A DNA stretch of 64,000 bases from Peribacillus frigoritolerans (GCA_030562215.1 JAUPFL010000001.1:2654501-2718500), one strand, 5' to 3'. Counted from the stretch's first letter, positions 31,939 through 42,679 are shown. Program-made: numbers and translations. The notes: a model not told the origin generated them from the letters alone.

Positions 31939-32326
31939 ATGAAAATTCTCCAAAATGTAATCGTTAACCAAGTATTAACGGAATCCAGCAAGAATCAGCT
32001 CCTCGAGAAATACAAGTCAAAACGCCTTCAGCTTCAAAAAGAGAGTGAACAGCTTCGCTTTGAACTGAAAAAACTTGAAAAAACAAGAACTCTCCAACCT
32101 GCTAGTCTCCGTGCTCATTTTGAAAAAGAAATAAACCAGAGGCAAGAAAAAAATTAAACTGCTTGAATTTCAAATGGAGCAGTTGGAGATCCTTCCCGCA
32201 GGTAGTGAATTGAAGGAACGGGAAGTTCAAAGTATCATTGATGTGGAAATTGGGGCAGATTGGGACGAAATCATGGCAACGAAGACCATTGTCATTAAAG
32301 ATGGAATCGTCTCGGAAATTCGTTAG
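31939..32326 (+). CDS. ylqD: YlqD family protein (one sequence frameshift)
   Basis: A conserved Bacillus protein of about 129 residues with no assigned function. It is highly charged and mostly helical: residues about 15-85 form a likely coiled coil rich in Lys, Glu and Gln (for example [11 protein letters not shown]), followed by a small beta-rich tail ending D-G-I-V-S-E-I-R. The A run 32147-32153 has one extra A. It sits two bases before the rimM upstream reading and shares its transcript. The start is ATG 31939 after GGAGGTG. Confidence 0.88.
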
Positions 32327-32337
32327 AGGTGAAAGAA

Positions 32338-32856
32338 TTGGAAAAATGGTTTAATGTAGGTAAAATTGTCAACACACATGGTCTTTTAGGAGAAGTCCGT
32401 GTTATTTCTTCAACAGACTTTCCAGAAAAACGATACAAAGTGGGAAATACTCTGTATTTGTTCAGGGACACGGAGAAAAAACCTTTGCCCCTCATCATCA
32501 GGTCACATCGCACACATAAAAACTTTAACCTATTGACGTTCGAGAATTATTATAACGTCGGACAGGTCGAGGCTTTTAGAAACGGGGTCCTGAAAGTGAA
32601 GGAAGCACAGCTTGGTAAATTGGACGAAGGTGAGTTCTACTTCCATGAAATCATCGGCTGTTCGGTATTTACGGATGAAGGCATGGAAGTTGGGGAAATC
32701 GTTGAGGTTCTCACGCCTGGGGCCAATGATGTTTGGGTTATTAAGAAAGCTGGCAGTAAGGACATCCTGATCCCGTATATTGAACAAATTGTAAAAGAAG
32801 TGGATATTTCCGCTAAAAAGGTCATCATTACACCGATGGAAGGACTTTTAGACTGA
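32338..32856 (+). CDS. rimM: 16S rRNA processing protein RimM
   Basis: A 30S maturation factor that binds S19 and helps form the 3' major domain. The N-terminal RimM domain starts [12 protein letters not shown] and the C-terminal PRC-barrel has F-H-E-I-I-G, G-A-N-D-V-W-V and I-P-Y-I. I chose TTG 32338 (M-E-K-W-F), because the upstream in-frame GTG 32329 is inside the ribosome binding site AGAGGTG. It is 172 residues and intact. Its stop overlaps the trmD start by one base (TGATG). Confidence 0.93.
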   Translation: MEKWFNVGKIVNTHGLLGEVRVISSTDFPEKRYKVGNTLYLFRDTEKKPLPLIIRSHRTHKNFNLLTFENYYNVGQVEAFRNGVLKVKEAQLGKLDEGEFYFHEIIGCSVFTDEGMEVGEIVEVLTPGANDVWVIKKAGSKDILIPYIEQIVKEVDISAKKVIITPMEGLLD

Positions 32857-33589
32857 TGAAAATCGATGTGCTTTCGCTTTTTCCAGAAATGTTCGAAGGG
32901 GTATTTGGTTCGTCAATCTTAAAAAAGGCTGCGGAAAAGCAGGCTGTCAGCTATAAGGTGACCAATTTTCGGGATTATGCAGATAATAAGCATTCGACGG
33001 TAGACGATTATCCTTATGGCGGCGGTGCCGGAATGGTATTAAAGGCACAGCCGATCTTTGATGCCGTGGAAGCTCTTAAAGGGCAAAGTGAGCTAACCCC
33101 AAGGGTAGTCCTGCTTTGTCCCCAGGGAGAGCGTTATACGCAGAAAAAAGCCGAAGAGTTTGCTGAAGAGGAACATCTCATTTTCATTTGCGGGCATTAT
33201 GAAGGGTATGATGAGCGCATCCGGGAGCATGTCGTAACTGATGAAATATCTATTGGTGACTTTGTGCTCACTGGCGGGGAATTGGGTGCAATGGTCATTA
33301 TTGACAGCGTCGTTCGCTTGCTGCCGGGCGTTTTGGGAAATGTTGACTCCCCGATCCTTGATTCCTATTCTTCTGGTTTGTTAGAGCATCCCCATTATAC
33401 TAGACCTGCAGATTTCCGGGGATGAAAGTTCCCGATCAGCTAATATCCGGGAATCATAAAAAAATCGATGAATGGCGGATGAAGGAATCTCTGCGCAGAA
33501 CTTGGATTCGGCGTCCGGATTTGCTCCGAAAGTTATGAACTATCGGAAGTTGAAAAAAATTATTGTCCGAGATTAAAAAAGAAGACTGA
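32856..33589 (+). CDS. trmD: tRNA (guanine-37-N1) methyltransferase TrmD (three sequence frameshifts)
   Basis: Makes m1G37 in tRNA, preventing +1 slippage. It is a knotted SPOUT enzyme: F-P-E-M-F near the start, [19 protein letters not shown] and [13 protein letters not shown] are the SAM-knot motifs. Breaks are a missing G at 33418-33421, an extra C near 33525 and a missing A in the run 33553-33559. With repair the protein ends at 33587-33589 with about 244 residues, the B. subtilis length. Taking only the first repair would stop at 33538, about 17 residues short. Confidence 0.9.
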
Positions 33590-33595
33590 TGTCTA

Positions 33596-33624
33596 TTGCA
33601 TCGACGTTTAGAGTATGATAGGAT
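33596..33624 (+). promoter_or_regulatory. Candidate promoter of rplS
   Basis: TTGCAT, 17 bases, TAGGAT, immediately after trmD and ahead of the structured rplS leader. The -10 box is weak. Confidence 0.4.
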
Positions 33625-33654
33625 ATACCTTGTGACTTGGGCAAAATGCTCAGT

Positions 33655-33712
33655 CTTATAACGATGTTCCGCTGCAAACAATAAGTATTTGCAAGAGCGT
33701 CCAGGAGGAGTT
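33655..33712 (+). promoter_or_regulatory. L19 ribosomal protein leader (cis RNA)
   Basis: CGCTGCAAA (33670-33678) and TTTGCAAGAGCG (33688-33699) pair as two short helices around an AATAAG loop, followed by TCCA and the AGGAGG site. The TTCCGCT...AAGAGCGTCCA frame is the pattern of the known L19 leader of Bacilli, thought to mediate autoregulation by L19. Confidence 0.65.
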
Positions 33713-33719
33713 GAAATCG

Positions 33720-34066
33720 ATGCAAAATCTTATTAACGAAATCACAAAAGAACAACTTCGCTCAGATCTTCCATCATTCAGACCTGGTGACACAGTACGT
33801 GTACACGTAAAGGTTATTGAAGGAACTCGCGAACGTATCCAGTTGTTTGAAGGCGTTGTAATCAAACGTCGTGGCGGCGGAGTTAGTGAAACTTTCACAG
33901 TACGTAAGATCTCTTACGGCGTTGGAGTAGAACGTGCTTTCCCTGTTCACACACCAAAAATTGCGAAACTAGAAGTTATCCGTCACGGTAAAGTACGTCG
34001 TGCGAAACTTTATTACCTACGCGAACTTCGTGGTAAAAAGCACGTATTAAAGAAATTCGTCGTTAA
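33720..34066 (+). CDS. rplS: 50S ribosomal protein L19 (C-terminal frameshift)
   Basis: A large-subunit protein at the 30S/50S interface. Motifs include [26 protein letters not shown] and the C-terminal [10 protein letters not shown]. One A is missing in the run 34035-34039, which makes the frame read on into the terminator; repair gives the normal ending K-A-R-I-K-E-I-R-R and a stop at 34064-34066, about 115 residues. The start ATG 33720 follows AGGAGG. Confidence 0.95.
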
Positions 34067-34131
34067 TCCTTCGAATATCTTCATGCGGGTTTACCATGAT
34101 CCACATAAGGTGAATAACCAAACAGTATCAT

Positions 34132-34169
34132 GCAAAAAAGGGAGCTTGTTTATCAGGCTCCCTTTTTGC
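34132..34169 (+). terminator. Rho-independent terminator after rplS
   Basis: AAAAAAGGGAGC / GCTCCCTTTTT form a long stem with a T-rich right arm; the A-rich left arm makes it potentially bidirectional. Confidence 0.9.
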
Positions 34170-34283
34170 ACTTTAAGAAACGATGAATGCACATACGGTG
34201 AAAACTATATAGAATCCTGCTCGCTATAGCATCCACAACATGTTAAAATAATTGTTGATATGCTTCAAAAAGGGTGGGTAAGG

Positions 34284-34844
34284 ATGGAGAAAAAGAAAAA
34301 TGAATTGTGGGAATGGACAAAGGCGGTCATAATCGCGGTTATAGCGGCGACGCTGATTCGTTATTTCCTCCTGGCTCCTATTGTTGTGGACGGTAATTCC
34401 ATGATGCCGACATTAAAGGATACGGACCGCATGATCGTAAATAAAATCTCCTATTCGATTGGCGAACCAAAAAGATTCGACATTATCGTTTTCGAAGCCC
34501 CAGAAGGAAAAGATTACATAAAGCGGGTCATCGGATTGCCAGGGGAAAAAGTGGAATATAGAAATGATACTCTTTACGTGAATGGAAAAGCTTATGATGA
34601 GCCATACTTGGATGAATATAAGAAACAATTGATTGATGGCGGGGCTTTGACGGAACCTTTTACATTAAGTGATGTCATAGAACAAGGAACGGTACCTGAA
34701 GACCACCTATTTGTCCTGGGGGATAATCGCCGTTTTAGTAAGGATAGCCGCCATATTGGGGTAGGTGTCGTTCCTTACGATAAAGTGTTAGGAAAAACTA
34801 AATTAGTTTATTGGCCGATTGAAGACTTTCGATTGGCGGAATAG
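34284..34844 (+). CDS. lepB: Type I signal peptidase
   Basis: Cleaves signal peptides outside the membrane. A short cytoplasmic tail is followed by one membrane helix (about residues 15-35) and the catalytic domain. The nucleophile serine is in D-G-N-S-M-M-P-T-L and the general-base lysine is in [15 protein letters not shown]-x-x-S-x-D-S-R (with R-F in the variable positions) is the last family box. It is 186 residues, start ATG 34284. The position between rplS and rbgA occurs in several Bacillus relatives but not in B. subtilis 168. Confidence 0.95.
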   Translation: MEKKKNELWEWTKAVIIAVIAATLIRYFLLAPIVVDGNSMMPTLKDTDRMIVNKISYSIGEPKRFDIIVFEAPEGKDYIKRVIGLPGEKVEYRNDTLYVNGKAYDEPYLDEYKKQLIDGGALTEPFTLSDVIEQGTVPEDHLFVLGDNRRFSKDSRHIGVGVVPYDKVLGKTKLVYWPIEDFRLAE

Positions 34845-34861
34845 TAGGAAGGTGGATTCCA

Positions 34862-35734
34862 TTGACAATACAGTGGTTCCCTGGCCATATGGCCAAAGCA
34901 AGACGGGAAGTAACAGAGAAATTAAAACTGATCGACATCATCTTTGAACTTGTGGATGCCCGGATTCCGGCATCTTCACGAAATCCGATGATCGATGAAA
35001 TCATTCAGCATAAACCGAGGGTTATCCTTTTGAATAAAGCAGATATGGCCGATCCGGCAAAAACGAATATGTGGCTTGAACATTATAAATCGCAGGGGAA
35101 AACGGCGATTGCCATTAACTCACAGGCAGGAAACGGTTTAAACCAGATTACAGCTGCATCCAAAAACCTTTTAAAAGAGAAGTATGAGCGGATGGAATCA
35201 AGAGGAATAAAGCCGAGGGCGATCCGTGCCATGATAGTCGGCATTCCGAACGTGGGGAAATCGACTTTAATCAATCGACTTGCCAAAAAGAACATTGCCA
35301 AAACAGGAAATACACCTGGCGTCACGAAAGCGCAGCAATGGATAAAAGTGGGTAAGGAATTGGAATTGCTCGACACGCCGGGGATTCTCTGGCCGAAATT
35401 CGAGGATCAAGAAGTAGGTTTGAAGCTTGCGTTGACAGGTGCGATCAAGGATACGATTTTAAACTTGCACGAAGTCTCATTATACGGCCTTCGCTTTTTA
35501 GAAAAAGAATATCCGGATAGATTGAAATCCCGTTATAACCTGGGTGTAATTCCGCAGGAGACGCTCGAATTGTTTGATGCTGTCGGAAAGTTCAGAGGCT
35601 GTTTAGCATCTGGGGGCTTCATCGATTATGACAAAACCGCAGAGTTGGTCGTACGTGAAATCCGTTCAGAAAAGATGGGCCCGCTTACGTTCGAGGTTCC
35701 TTCGGATTATGAAGAGGATGATATCCCCGAATAA
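34862..35734 (+). CDS. rbgA: Ribosome biogenesis GTPase RbgA (YlqF)
   Basis: A late 50S assembly GTPase, essential in B. subtilis. It is circularly permuted: G4 N-K-A-D comes before G1 G-I-P-N-V-G-K-S-T and G3 D-T-P-G-I-L-W-P. The N-terminal [10 protein letters not shown] family signature is present. The start is TTG 34862 behind GGAAGGTGG, and it is 290 residues, intact. A terminator follows, separating it from rnhB. Confidence 0.95.
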   Translation: MTIQWFPGHMAKARREVTEKLKLIDIIFELVDARIPASSRNPMIDEIIQHKPRVILLNKADMADPAKTNMWLEHYKSQGKTAIAINSQAGNGLNQITAASKNLLKEKYERMESRGIKPRAIRAMIVGIPNVGKSTLINRLAKKNIAKTGNTPGVTKAQQWIKVGKELELLDTPGILWPKFEDQEVGLKLALTGAIKDTILNLHEVSLYGLRFLEKEYPDRLKSRYNLGVIPQETLELFDAVGKFRGCLASGGFIDYDKTAELVVREIRSEKMGPLTFEVPSDYEEDDIPE

Positions 35735-35758
35735 GATTAACATTGACTTGATTGTTGT

Positions 35759-35830
35759 AATACGGAGCTGGAGTTGGATGTCGAAAAGATTTTTTCTTTT
35801 TGATGTCTCTTTTCCGCTCCGTATTTTTGT
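35759..35830 (+). terminator. Rho-independent terminator after rbgA
   Basis: AATACGGAGC pairs with GCTCCGTATT across a loop that contains its own weak hairpin; T residues follow. The long loop makes it unusual. Confidence 0.65.
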
Positions 35831-35885
35831 CTGAACTGTAGAAAGAAGCAAGACTGCCGATAATTAAAATGATGGGTGATATAAG

Positions 35886-36671
35886 ATGATAACTGCAATG
35901 AGCATTAAGGAAATCTCCTCAAAGTTAAAGACAATAAGAGAGCCCGATGATATATTTTTACAGAAATGCCGGGAGGATGGACGAAAGGGAGTAACCGACT
36001 TAGTAAATAAATGGCAAAGAACTTATGAAAAAGAACAACAGGTAAGGGATGCTTTCACGGAAATGACAGAGTTTGAAAGACAATTACGTAAACAGGGGTT
36101 TTCCATTCTGGCTGGTATCGATGAAGTGGGAAGAGGACCGCTGGCAGGACCGGTTGTGACGAGTGCAGTCGTCTTGCCTGATTCTTTTTATTTGCCCGGG
36201 CTTAATGATTCTAAAAAGATTCCGGAGTCAAAAAGGGAACTGTTTTATGAGATGATTTTTAAGGAAGCGTTATCCGTAGGTGTAGGTGTCGTACATAGCG
36301 AAGTAATTGATGAAATCAATATATATCAAGCCACGAAAAAGGCAATGGTGGCAGCAGTGAACGATCTGTCAGAACTTCCGGATCATCTGTTGATAGATGC
36401 GATGGAACTGGATGTGCCGATTCCGCAGCTTTCGCTCATAAAGGGGGACGCAAGAAGCATCAGCATCTCTGCGGCCTCCATAATAGCGAAGGTGACTCGT
36501 GATAGGATGATGAAGGAATATGGTCAAAAATATCCGGAATATGGTTTTGAAAAGCATATGGGTTACGGGACAAGCCAACATTTAGAAGCCCTCGACACGC
36601 ATGGGCTTACACCATGGCATAGAAGAAGTTTTGCACCAGTTAAGGAAATCGCTGCACGATCGAAGGATTAA
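35886..36671 (+). CDS. rnhB: Ribonuclease HII
   Basis: Removes ribonucleotides and RNA primers from RNA-DNA hybrids. The first catalytic Asp and Glu are in [13 protein letters not shown], with later acidic residues in L-I-D-A-M-E-L-D. An N-terminal extension of about 75 residues, of the type seen in Bacillus RnhB, precedes the catalytic domain. It is 261 residues, intact. A second in-frame ATG 12 bases on is an alternative start. ylqG follows after 9 bases. Confidence 0.95.
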   Translation: MITAMSIKEISSKLKTIREPDDIFLQKCREDGRKGVTDLVNKWQRTYEKEQQVRDAFTEMTEFERQLRKQGFSILAGIDEVGRGPLAGPVVTSAVVLPDSFYLPGLNDSKKIPESKRELFYEMIFKEALSVGVGVVHSEVIDEINIYQATKKAMVAAVNDLSELPDHLLIDAMELDVPIPQLSLIKGDARSISISAASIIAKVTRDRMMKEYGQKYPEYGFEKHMGYGTSQHLEALDTHGLTPWHRRSFAPVKEIAARSKD

Positions 36672-36680
36672 GGGGGATGA

Positions 36681-38602
36681 GTGGTGCAATCCATAACAAG
36701 CAGTCAACCCGTATCTTCACCCATTGAAATAAAAGGAACTGCGAGTTTGAAAAACGGGCAAATCCTTTTCGGGAAGGTGAATAAGGTTTTTCTTAACCAA
36801 ACGGCCGAGGTGCAGATTGGCCATCAAAAAATGGTTGCCACTCTCGATATCCCGCTTCGGACAGGAGAAAAGTATTGGTTTCAAGTGCAGCACCCAATTG
36901 AGGGGGTGTCGTGTTAAAAGCTTTAGATTCCCCCAGTTTGAACGTTTCCGGCTTAAAGGGAACAGCTGCACAATTGATAGCCCATCTCGGCATAAAACCC
37001 GAACCTGCCGCAACCAGGCTTTCCGAATACCTCCTGACAAATCGCCTCCCGATAACCAAGGAAACTTTTCAATCCGCTTTGCAATGGTTAAAGGCTGCAG
37101 ATGCTGCAGAAGTTGGTCTGCCTGTAATAAAAACAATGTTCATTCAGCAACTGCCTTTTGTAAAAGCTGTATTTGATGCATTATATACGCAGTCCAAAAG
37201 TGAACCTTTCCACAAACTCCTCAGTGGCTTCAAGCAGCAGCTGCAGGATGGTGGGGCAGTAACGAAGACTGCCTCCAAGCTAATGGGGGTATTGGACTCT
37301 TTACATATTGCCAAGCAGAACCAGCTTCAACAAAACGGTTTGCAAAAACTAGTGACCATTTGGCTGAATTCCGATTCAACGCCAGAAATGAAATCCGGTG
37401 CATTTTCCTTGCTTCAAAAGGCGGGTTTCGTTCCAAAGGGAATGACGGAATCCGTCTTTATGGAAAGTTTAATTGATGGAGCTGAGGTTAGGTACGGTTT
37501 TCCTAAGAATTCAGCGATTGATAAATTACACCAAGGATTTCAGCTGCTTTCCGAGGCGAAAGGCGGAGCATTTGCAAAAGTTGAAGAGATCGGAATTGCT
37601 ATTAATCGCATATTGAATAGTCATGATCTTGAGAAGGAAAAACTGCCAATTGTCATCCACTCGATGCAGAGAAAAAACATTTCTGCAGAAAAACTTTCCC
37701 TTCTTGCCTTTCATTTTCTCCAGAATGCTTTTGCCGAAGCGACAGCTAAAAAGGCAATAGGCGGAAAAACAGAAGTGAATGACCTTATAGGCTACTTGAA
37801 TAAGGACACAGAGCAAGTAGATGAGTCGAGGGGTAAAGTAGCTGAATTGCTGTTTCGGTCGCTTAATAAGCTTCCGGAGGCCCAATACGCTAGGATTAAT
37901 GAGAAGCTGGTCCTTTCACATGTATTGGAAGCTGAGTTTCAAACAATCGATTTCACCAATGGACCTTCTGTCGCACACCAACTGAAAGAAATGACCAAGA
38001 TCCTTGGACTTCAGCTGGAACATGCACTCATTAATCTTCCTGGAGATGATATGGCGGATTTCCCGAAGGATTTAGAGACACTTAAACCGCTGCTACTTAA
38101 ATTGCTGAATGAACAAATTCCGGCATCTATCAAGGAGATGGCAGAACAAATCCTAAATCGGATAACTGCACAACAGATCCTTTCACAAGAAAACGGGCCG
38201 ATTCAGAATTTACTCCTTACACTTCCACTCAATCTGGGATCTACTCAAACGGATCTGACGTTACAATGGAGCGGAAGGAAAACAAAAGAAGGAAAAATAG
38301 ATCCGGATTACTGCCGAGTCCTATTTTATTTAGAATTGGAGCGTCTTGAAGAGACGGTCATCGACATGCAGGTTCAAAACCGAATCATAAAAGTGACGGT
38401 CATCAATGGGCATGGTGCAATCCTTGAAGAGGCAGCCGGTCAATATCTTGACATCCTGAGAGAGAATCTTGGGAAAATGGATTACAGATTATCAGGAGTT
38501 TCATTTGTAAATCCCGTGAATGAAAAAGAGCGGGACCTTAAGGTGAACCGGCTTCCTTTTCTAGAAGCCGGTTCATATAGTGGAGTGGATATTCGAATAT
38601 GA
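36681..38602 (+). CDS. ylqG: YlqG, FliK-like protein of unknown function (one sequence frameshift)
   Basis: About 640 residues, mostly helical and without known catalytic motifs. The C-terminal part (about 38240-38550) resembles the hook-length-control domain of FliK in style: a predicted beta-rich stretch with L-Q-W-S-G-R and L-E-R-L-E-E-T-V-I-D-M-Q-V. One G is missing near 36902-36908, close to the N-terminus. The start is GTG 36681 (or 36684). It overlaps ylqH by four bases. The pairing of a FliK-like and an FlhB-like protein suggests a secretion-related role, which is inference. Confidence 0.72.
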
Positions 38603-38871
38603 TAAATGATAAAAGAAAAGAAGCCATTGCCTTAAAGTATGATCAAAAGACATCCAAAGCGCCCGTCATATTGGCGAAGGGGAAAGGTAAAACGGCTGAA
38701 AATATTCTGGAAAAGGCCATGGAACTCGATATACCGGTCCAAAGGGACGAATCGCTTGCTGCACTTTTAGGCCAATTGGATATAAATCAAACGATTCCGG
38801 AAGAATTGTATGGAGCTGTTGCAGAAGTATTTGCATTCATTTATAAAGTTGACCAGGACATGAATCGGTAG
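38599..38871 (+). CDS. ylqH: YlqH, stand-alone FlhB C-terminal-like protein
   Basis: A 90-residue protein matching the cytoplasmic domain of FlhB/EscU-type export-switch proteins, without membrane helices. Its opening I-A-L-K-Y-D and V-I-L-A-K-G-K-G-K-T-A-E, then I-P-V-Q-R-D-E-S-L-A-A-L-L and I-P-E-E-L-Y-G-A-V-A-E-V, follow the segment of FlhB just after its N-P-T-H cleavage site. It could act as a ready-made post-cleavage fragment. It overlaps ylqG and precedes a 476-base gap. Confidence 0.85.
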   Translation: MINDKRKEAIALKYDQKTSKAPVILAKGKGKTAENILEKAMELDIPVQRDESLAALLGQLDINQTIPEELYGAVAEVFAFIYKVDQDMNR

Positions 38872-39347
38872 GAGACTAACCATGTGATTTCACCAAATGG
38901 GATTCTGTTGGTTTATGTAGAATATTAGGGAAATCACTGACGATTTTTCATTATATTAAAAAATACTAAACTATTTGCAAAAGGACAAAGCCGTGGCTTT
39001 GTCCTTTTGCTTTTCCTTTGAACCAAGACCAGGATAACCGTAATTTTTCATGAAGATATCTCTGGGTTAATATATTGAAAAGGCTTTCATAGTAGTGTTT
39101 TTAATAGAATTATGACTCTTTTTATAATAGAGTTTCAGAGTCAAAAATAACTGATATTAGTAAGAAAAAACACAACGGCGAAGAAGGTTTTTTCTATTTT
39201 ACACAAGGGTATGGAAGTATATTGTAATAATATTTTAAAAATTATGTGAAAGAATATTATGCACGAAGGAGAATTTTGTTGTAATATGATAGAGAAAACA
39301 CGCATTAAATTTAAAAGTTGTTTTTTAGTAGATAAGGAGGATGGGAA
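38872..39347 (+). other. Intergenic region ylqH-sucC
   Basis: 476 bases without a supported gene. It holds a terminator (38977-39010) and, in the remaining AT-rich part, presumably the sucCD promoter; I see no convincing sigma-A pair. The sucC ribosome binding site AAGGAGG is at its end. Confidence 0.6.
38977..39015 (+). terminator. Rho-independent terminator after ylqH
   Basis: GCAAAAGGACAAAGCC and GGCTTTGTCCTTTTGC are perfectly complementary over 16 bases around GT, then TTTT. It is a very strong and probably bidirectional terminator. Confidence 0.92.
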
Positions 39348-40508
39348 ATGAATATCCATGAGTATCAGGGGAAAGAGATATTGCGACAATACGGGGTATC
39401 CGTTCCAAATGGCCGGGTTGCCTTTACTGTTGATGAAGCAGTTGAAGCAGCGAAGGAGTTAGGTACGGAAGTTGTTGTCGTCAAAGCTCAAATTCATGCG
39501 GGCGGCCGCGGGAAAGCCGGCGGAGTCAAGGTAGCGAAGAATCTTGATGAAGCACGTACATATGCAGAAGAGATTCTTGGCAAGACATTGGTGACCCATC
39601 AAACGGGACCTGCAGGCAAGGAAGTTAAGCGTTTACTTATTGAAGAAGGCTGCGACATTACGAAAGAGTATTATATCGGGCTTGTCCTTGACCGTGCTAC
39701 GGATAGTGTCGTATTGATGGCTTCTGAAGAAGGCGGTACGGAAATTGAAGAAGTGGCCGAAAAGACGCCAGAGAAAATTTTCAAAGAAGTAATCGATCCG
39801 GTTGTCGGCCTGACTGGTTTCCAAGCACGGAGGATTGCATTCAATATCAATATTCCGGCTTCACTTATAAATAAAGCTTCCAAACTGATGGTTAACCTAT
39901 ATACAGCTTTCGTTGATAAAGATTGCTCAATCGCAGAAATCAACCCATTAGTGGTAACGGGCGACGGCGATGTAATGGCGCTTGATGCTAAATTGAACTT
40001 CGATGATAATGCGATTTACCGCCATAAGGACATCGCGGAGTACCGTGATTTGGATGAAGAGGATGCGAAAGAGATTGAAGCATCAAAACATGGCCTTAGT
40101 TACATATCGCTTGACGGAAATATCGGATGCATGGTTAATGGTGCCGGGCTTGCTATGGCGACGATGGACATCATTAAACATTATATGGGTGATCCGGCTA
40201 ACTTCCTTGACGTTGGTGGCGGCGCCACTGAGGAAAAAGTAAAAGAGGCTTTCAAAATCATCCTTTCCGATCAAAATGTTAAAGGCATCTTCGTTAATAT
40301 CTTCGGAGGAATCATGAAATGTGACATCATCGCTACAGGCGTCGTGGCTGCTGCTAAAGAGCTTGGCCTGGATGTACCTCTCGTTGTTCGTCTTGAAGGA
40401 ACGAATGTGGACCTTGGCAAAAAGATTCTAAAAGAGTCAGGTTTAAATATTACGGCTGCTGAATCAATGGCAGATGGAGCACAAAAAATAGTATCACTTG
40501 TAGGATAA
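39348..40508 (+). CDS. sucC: Succinyl-CoA synthetase beta subunit
   Basis: ADP-forming subunit of the TCA-cycle enzyme. The N-terminal ATP-grasp domain starts M-N-I-H-E-Y-Q-G-K and has [11 protein letters not shown]; the C-terminal domain has G-G-A-T-E-E-K-V and N-I-F-G-G-I. It is 386 residues, intact. sucD starts 18 bases later, the fixed two-gene operon. The start ATG 39348 follows AAGGAGG. Confidence 0.97.
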   Translation: MNIHEYQGKEILRQYGVSVPNGRVAFTVDEAVEAAKELGTEVVVVKAQIHAGGRGKAGGVKVAKNLDEARTYAEEILGKTLVTHQTGPAGKEVKRLLIEEGCDITKEYYIGLVLDRATDSVVLMASEEGGTEIEEVAEKTPEKIFKEVIDPVVGLTGFQARRIAFNINIPASLINKASKLMVNLYTAFVDKDCSIAEINPLVVTGDGDVMALDAKLNFDDNAIYRHKDIAEYRDLDEEDAKEIEASKHGLSYISLDGNIGCMVNGAGLAMATMDIIKHYMGDPANFLDVGGGATEEKVKEAFKIILSDQNVKGIFVNIFGGIMKCDIIATGVVAAAKELGLDVPLVVRLEGTNVDLGKKILKESGLNITAAESMADGAQKIVSLVG

Positions 40509-40526
40509 TAGGCAGGGGGGAACATA

Positions 40527-41429
40527 ATGAGCGTTTATATTAATAAAGATACGAAAGTGATCGTTCAGGGAATCACTGGTGCAACAGCATTATTTCATAC
40601 AAAACAAATGTTGGAATACGGCACGAAAATCGTAGGAGGAGTCACTCCGGGTAAAGGTGGAACAGAAGTGGAAGGGGTGCCTGTATTCAATACAGTTTCC
40701 GAAGCTGTCACTGAAACCGGAGCGAGTGCATCTGTTATCTATGTACCGGCTCCATTTGCTGCCGATGCAATTCTTGAAGCCGTAGACGCAGAACTTGATC
40801 TTGTCATATGTATCACGGAACATATTCCTGTCCTGGATATGGTCAAGGTGAAGCGCTACATGGAAGGTAAAAAAACTCGCTTGATCGGACCGAACTGCCC
40901 AGGTGTCATTACTCCTGAAGAGTGTAAGATTGGTATCATGCCAGGGTATATCCATAAAAAAGGCCATGTTGGCGTAGTTTCTCGTTCTGGAACGTTGACG
41001 TACGAAGCTGTTCACCAATTATCGCAAGCTGGCATCGGGCAATCATCGGCTGTCGGTATCGGTGGAGATCCCGTTAACGGTACGGATTTCATTGATGTTT
41101 TAAAAGCGTTCAATGAAGATCCGGAAACACATGCGGTAATCATGATCGGGGAAATCGGCGGGACGGCAGAAGAAGAAGCAGCAATCTGGGTGAAGGAAAA
41201 TATGACTAAGCCAGTTGTTGGTTTCATTGGTGGCCGTACCGCTCCTGCAGGTAAACGCATGGGACATGCTGGTGCCATTATCTCAGGAGGAAAAGGGACT
41301 GCTGACGAGAAAATCCGCGTTATGAATGAATGTGGAATTAAAGTTGCCGAAACTCCATCCGTAATGGGAGAAACATTGATCTCCGTCTTGAAAGAAAAAG
41401 ATATTTACGAACCTTGTAAAACACATTGA
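40527..41429 (+). CDS. sucD: Succinyl-CoA synthetase alpha subunit
   Basis: Carries the CoA-binding Rossmann domain (G-I-T-G-A-T-A, near residue 16) and the phosphohistidine loop [12 protein letters not shown]. It is 300 residues, intact. A strong terminator follows, so sucCD is a closed unit. Confidence 0.97.
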   Translation: MSVYINKDTKVIVQGITGATALFHTKQMLEYGTKIVGGVTPGKGGTEVEGVPVFNTVSEAVTETGASASVIYVPAPFAADAILEAVDAELDLVICITEHIPVLDMVKVKRYMEGKKTRLIGPNCPGVITPEECKIGIMPGYIHKKGHVGVVSRSGTLTYEAVHQLSQAGIGQSSAVGIGGDPVNGTDFIDVLKAFNEDPETHAVIMIGEIGGTAEEEAAIWVKENMTKPVVGFIGGRTAPAGKRMGHAGAIISGGKGTADEKIRVMNECGIKVAETPSVMGETLISVLKEKDIYEPCKTH

Positions 41430-41436
41430 TTTAAGT

Positions 41437-41467
41437 TGGGCCGACCTTTTTTGGGTCGGCCTTTATT
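41437..41467 (+). terminator. Rho-independent terminator after sucD
   Basis: GGGCCGACC / GGTCGGCC stem around a T loop, then TTTATTT. Confidence 0.9.
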
Positions 41468-41546
41468 TCCTCGAAATTCCTCGGGAGAGACCAAGCGCAT
41501 CACTATCAACCTACCTTTAAAAATATCCGATTAGGGGCGTTTCCAA

Positions 41547-42413
41547 TTGAATAAAAAAGAAAAGTTAATCCATCTCCATCATTGCCGCGGAGCAGGGTGG
41601 AAAACAATCCAAGCAATCATGTCCAAAGACCCATCATTATCTTCCCTGTTCACGACGAATTACGTTGAATGGGCAAAAATGCTCCCTATCCCTTCAAATA
41701 AGCTTAACCTCTTTCTCAATGATTTACATTCACTCAATTCCATCGAAAAACTTAAAAAATACGAAGATAGCCAAATCCATTGTTTGACGATCTTCGATGA
41801 TGAATATCCTTTTTTGCTAAAGCAAATATTCGATCCTCCGTGGGTTCTTTATTTTAAAGGTGATAAGAAGCTTTTAACAAGGAAGAATACCCTAGGTGTT
41901 GTTGGAACACGTAAGCCAACCTCGTATGGTCTGGAGGCCTTAAAAACGATTCTATTACCGCTTGTAAAGAAAAAGTTCGTGATCATAAGCGGAGTGGCGG
42001 CTGGAATCGATGCAGAGTCACATAAGATCACATTAAGGGAAGACGGAGAAACGATTGGGATTTTAGGTGGGGGGCTTATGAAAATATATCCGAAATCCAA
42101 TTTTACCCTTGCTGAAGAAATCATCAATAAAGGCCTGCTTATATCTGAGACTCCGCCGGAAGTGAAGGCGGAACCATGGATGTTTCCACTCAGAAATCGA
42201 ATCATCAGCGGATTATCACAGGGAGTATTCGTGGTAGAGGCAAAAGAAAGAAGCGGGTCCCTTATTACGGCACAAGCCGCTTTGGAACACGGCAGGGAGG
42301 TATTTGCGCTTCCTGGTAATGTTACCAGCCCTGAATCACTGGGAACCAATCAATTGATTTCCGATGGTGCCAAACTTGTTTTAAGCTCCAGGCAAATCGA
42401 GGAAGAGTTTTGA
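41547..42413 (+). CDS. dprA: DNA-processing protein DprA
   Basis: Loads RecA onto incoming single-stranded DNA during transformation. The Rossmann-like core has G-V-V-G-T-R-K-P-T, I-S-G-V-A-A-G-I-D-A-E-S-H, G-G-G-L and F-P-L-R-N-R-I-I-S-G-L-S. It is 288 residues with an intact frame and TTG start 41547. The product appears complete, so transformation machinery may be functional, though com genes are not in the window. A 266-base gap to topA follows. Confidence 0.94.
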   Translation: MNKKEKLIHLHHCRGAGWKTIQAIMSKDPSLSSLFTTNYVEWAKMLPIPSNKLNLFLNDLHSLNSIEKLKKYEDSQIHCLTIFDDEYPFLLKQIFDPPWVLYFKGDKKLLTRKNTLGVVGTRKPTSYGLEALKTILLPLVKKKFVIISGVAAGIDAESHKITLREDGETIGILGGGLMKIYPKSNFTLAEEIINKGLLISETPPEVKAEPWMFPLRNRIISGLSQGVFVVEAKERSGSLITAQAALEHGREVFALPGNVTSPESLGTNQLISDGAKLVLSSRQIEEEF

Positions 42414-42609
42414 ACAATATAATATAGAAGATAGACGGAGAATCAAACGGCAAAATTGAAAAAATAGGTGCTTTTTTAGAAGAGTGGGTTGAATTATTAG
42501 ACAAAAAGGTTGAAAATATTGTAAAACTGTTATAAGTTTTGCAAATGGCACCTCTTGCCAGAATACCTATAGATAAATGAATCAGCATGCTTTGAAAAGT
42601 AAAGAGGTG

Positions 42610-42638
42610 TTGACAAATGATTTTTGAATGATTAATAA
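42610..42638 (+). promoter_or_regulatory. Candidate sigma-A promoter of topA
   Basis: Consensus TTGACA, exactly 17 bases, then TAATAA, 41 bases before the topA ATG. Confidence 0.6.
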
Positions 42639-42679
42639 TAGTGAAGATTTATATTACCTCTTTGAGGAGGATTTATTGG

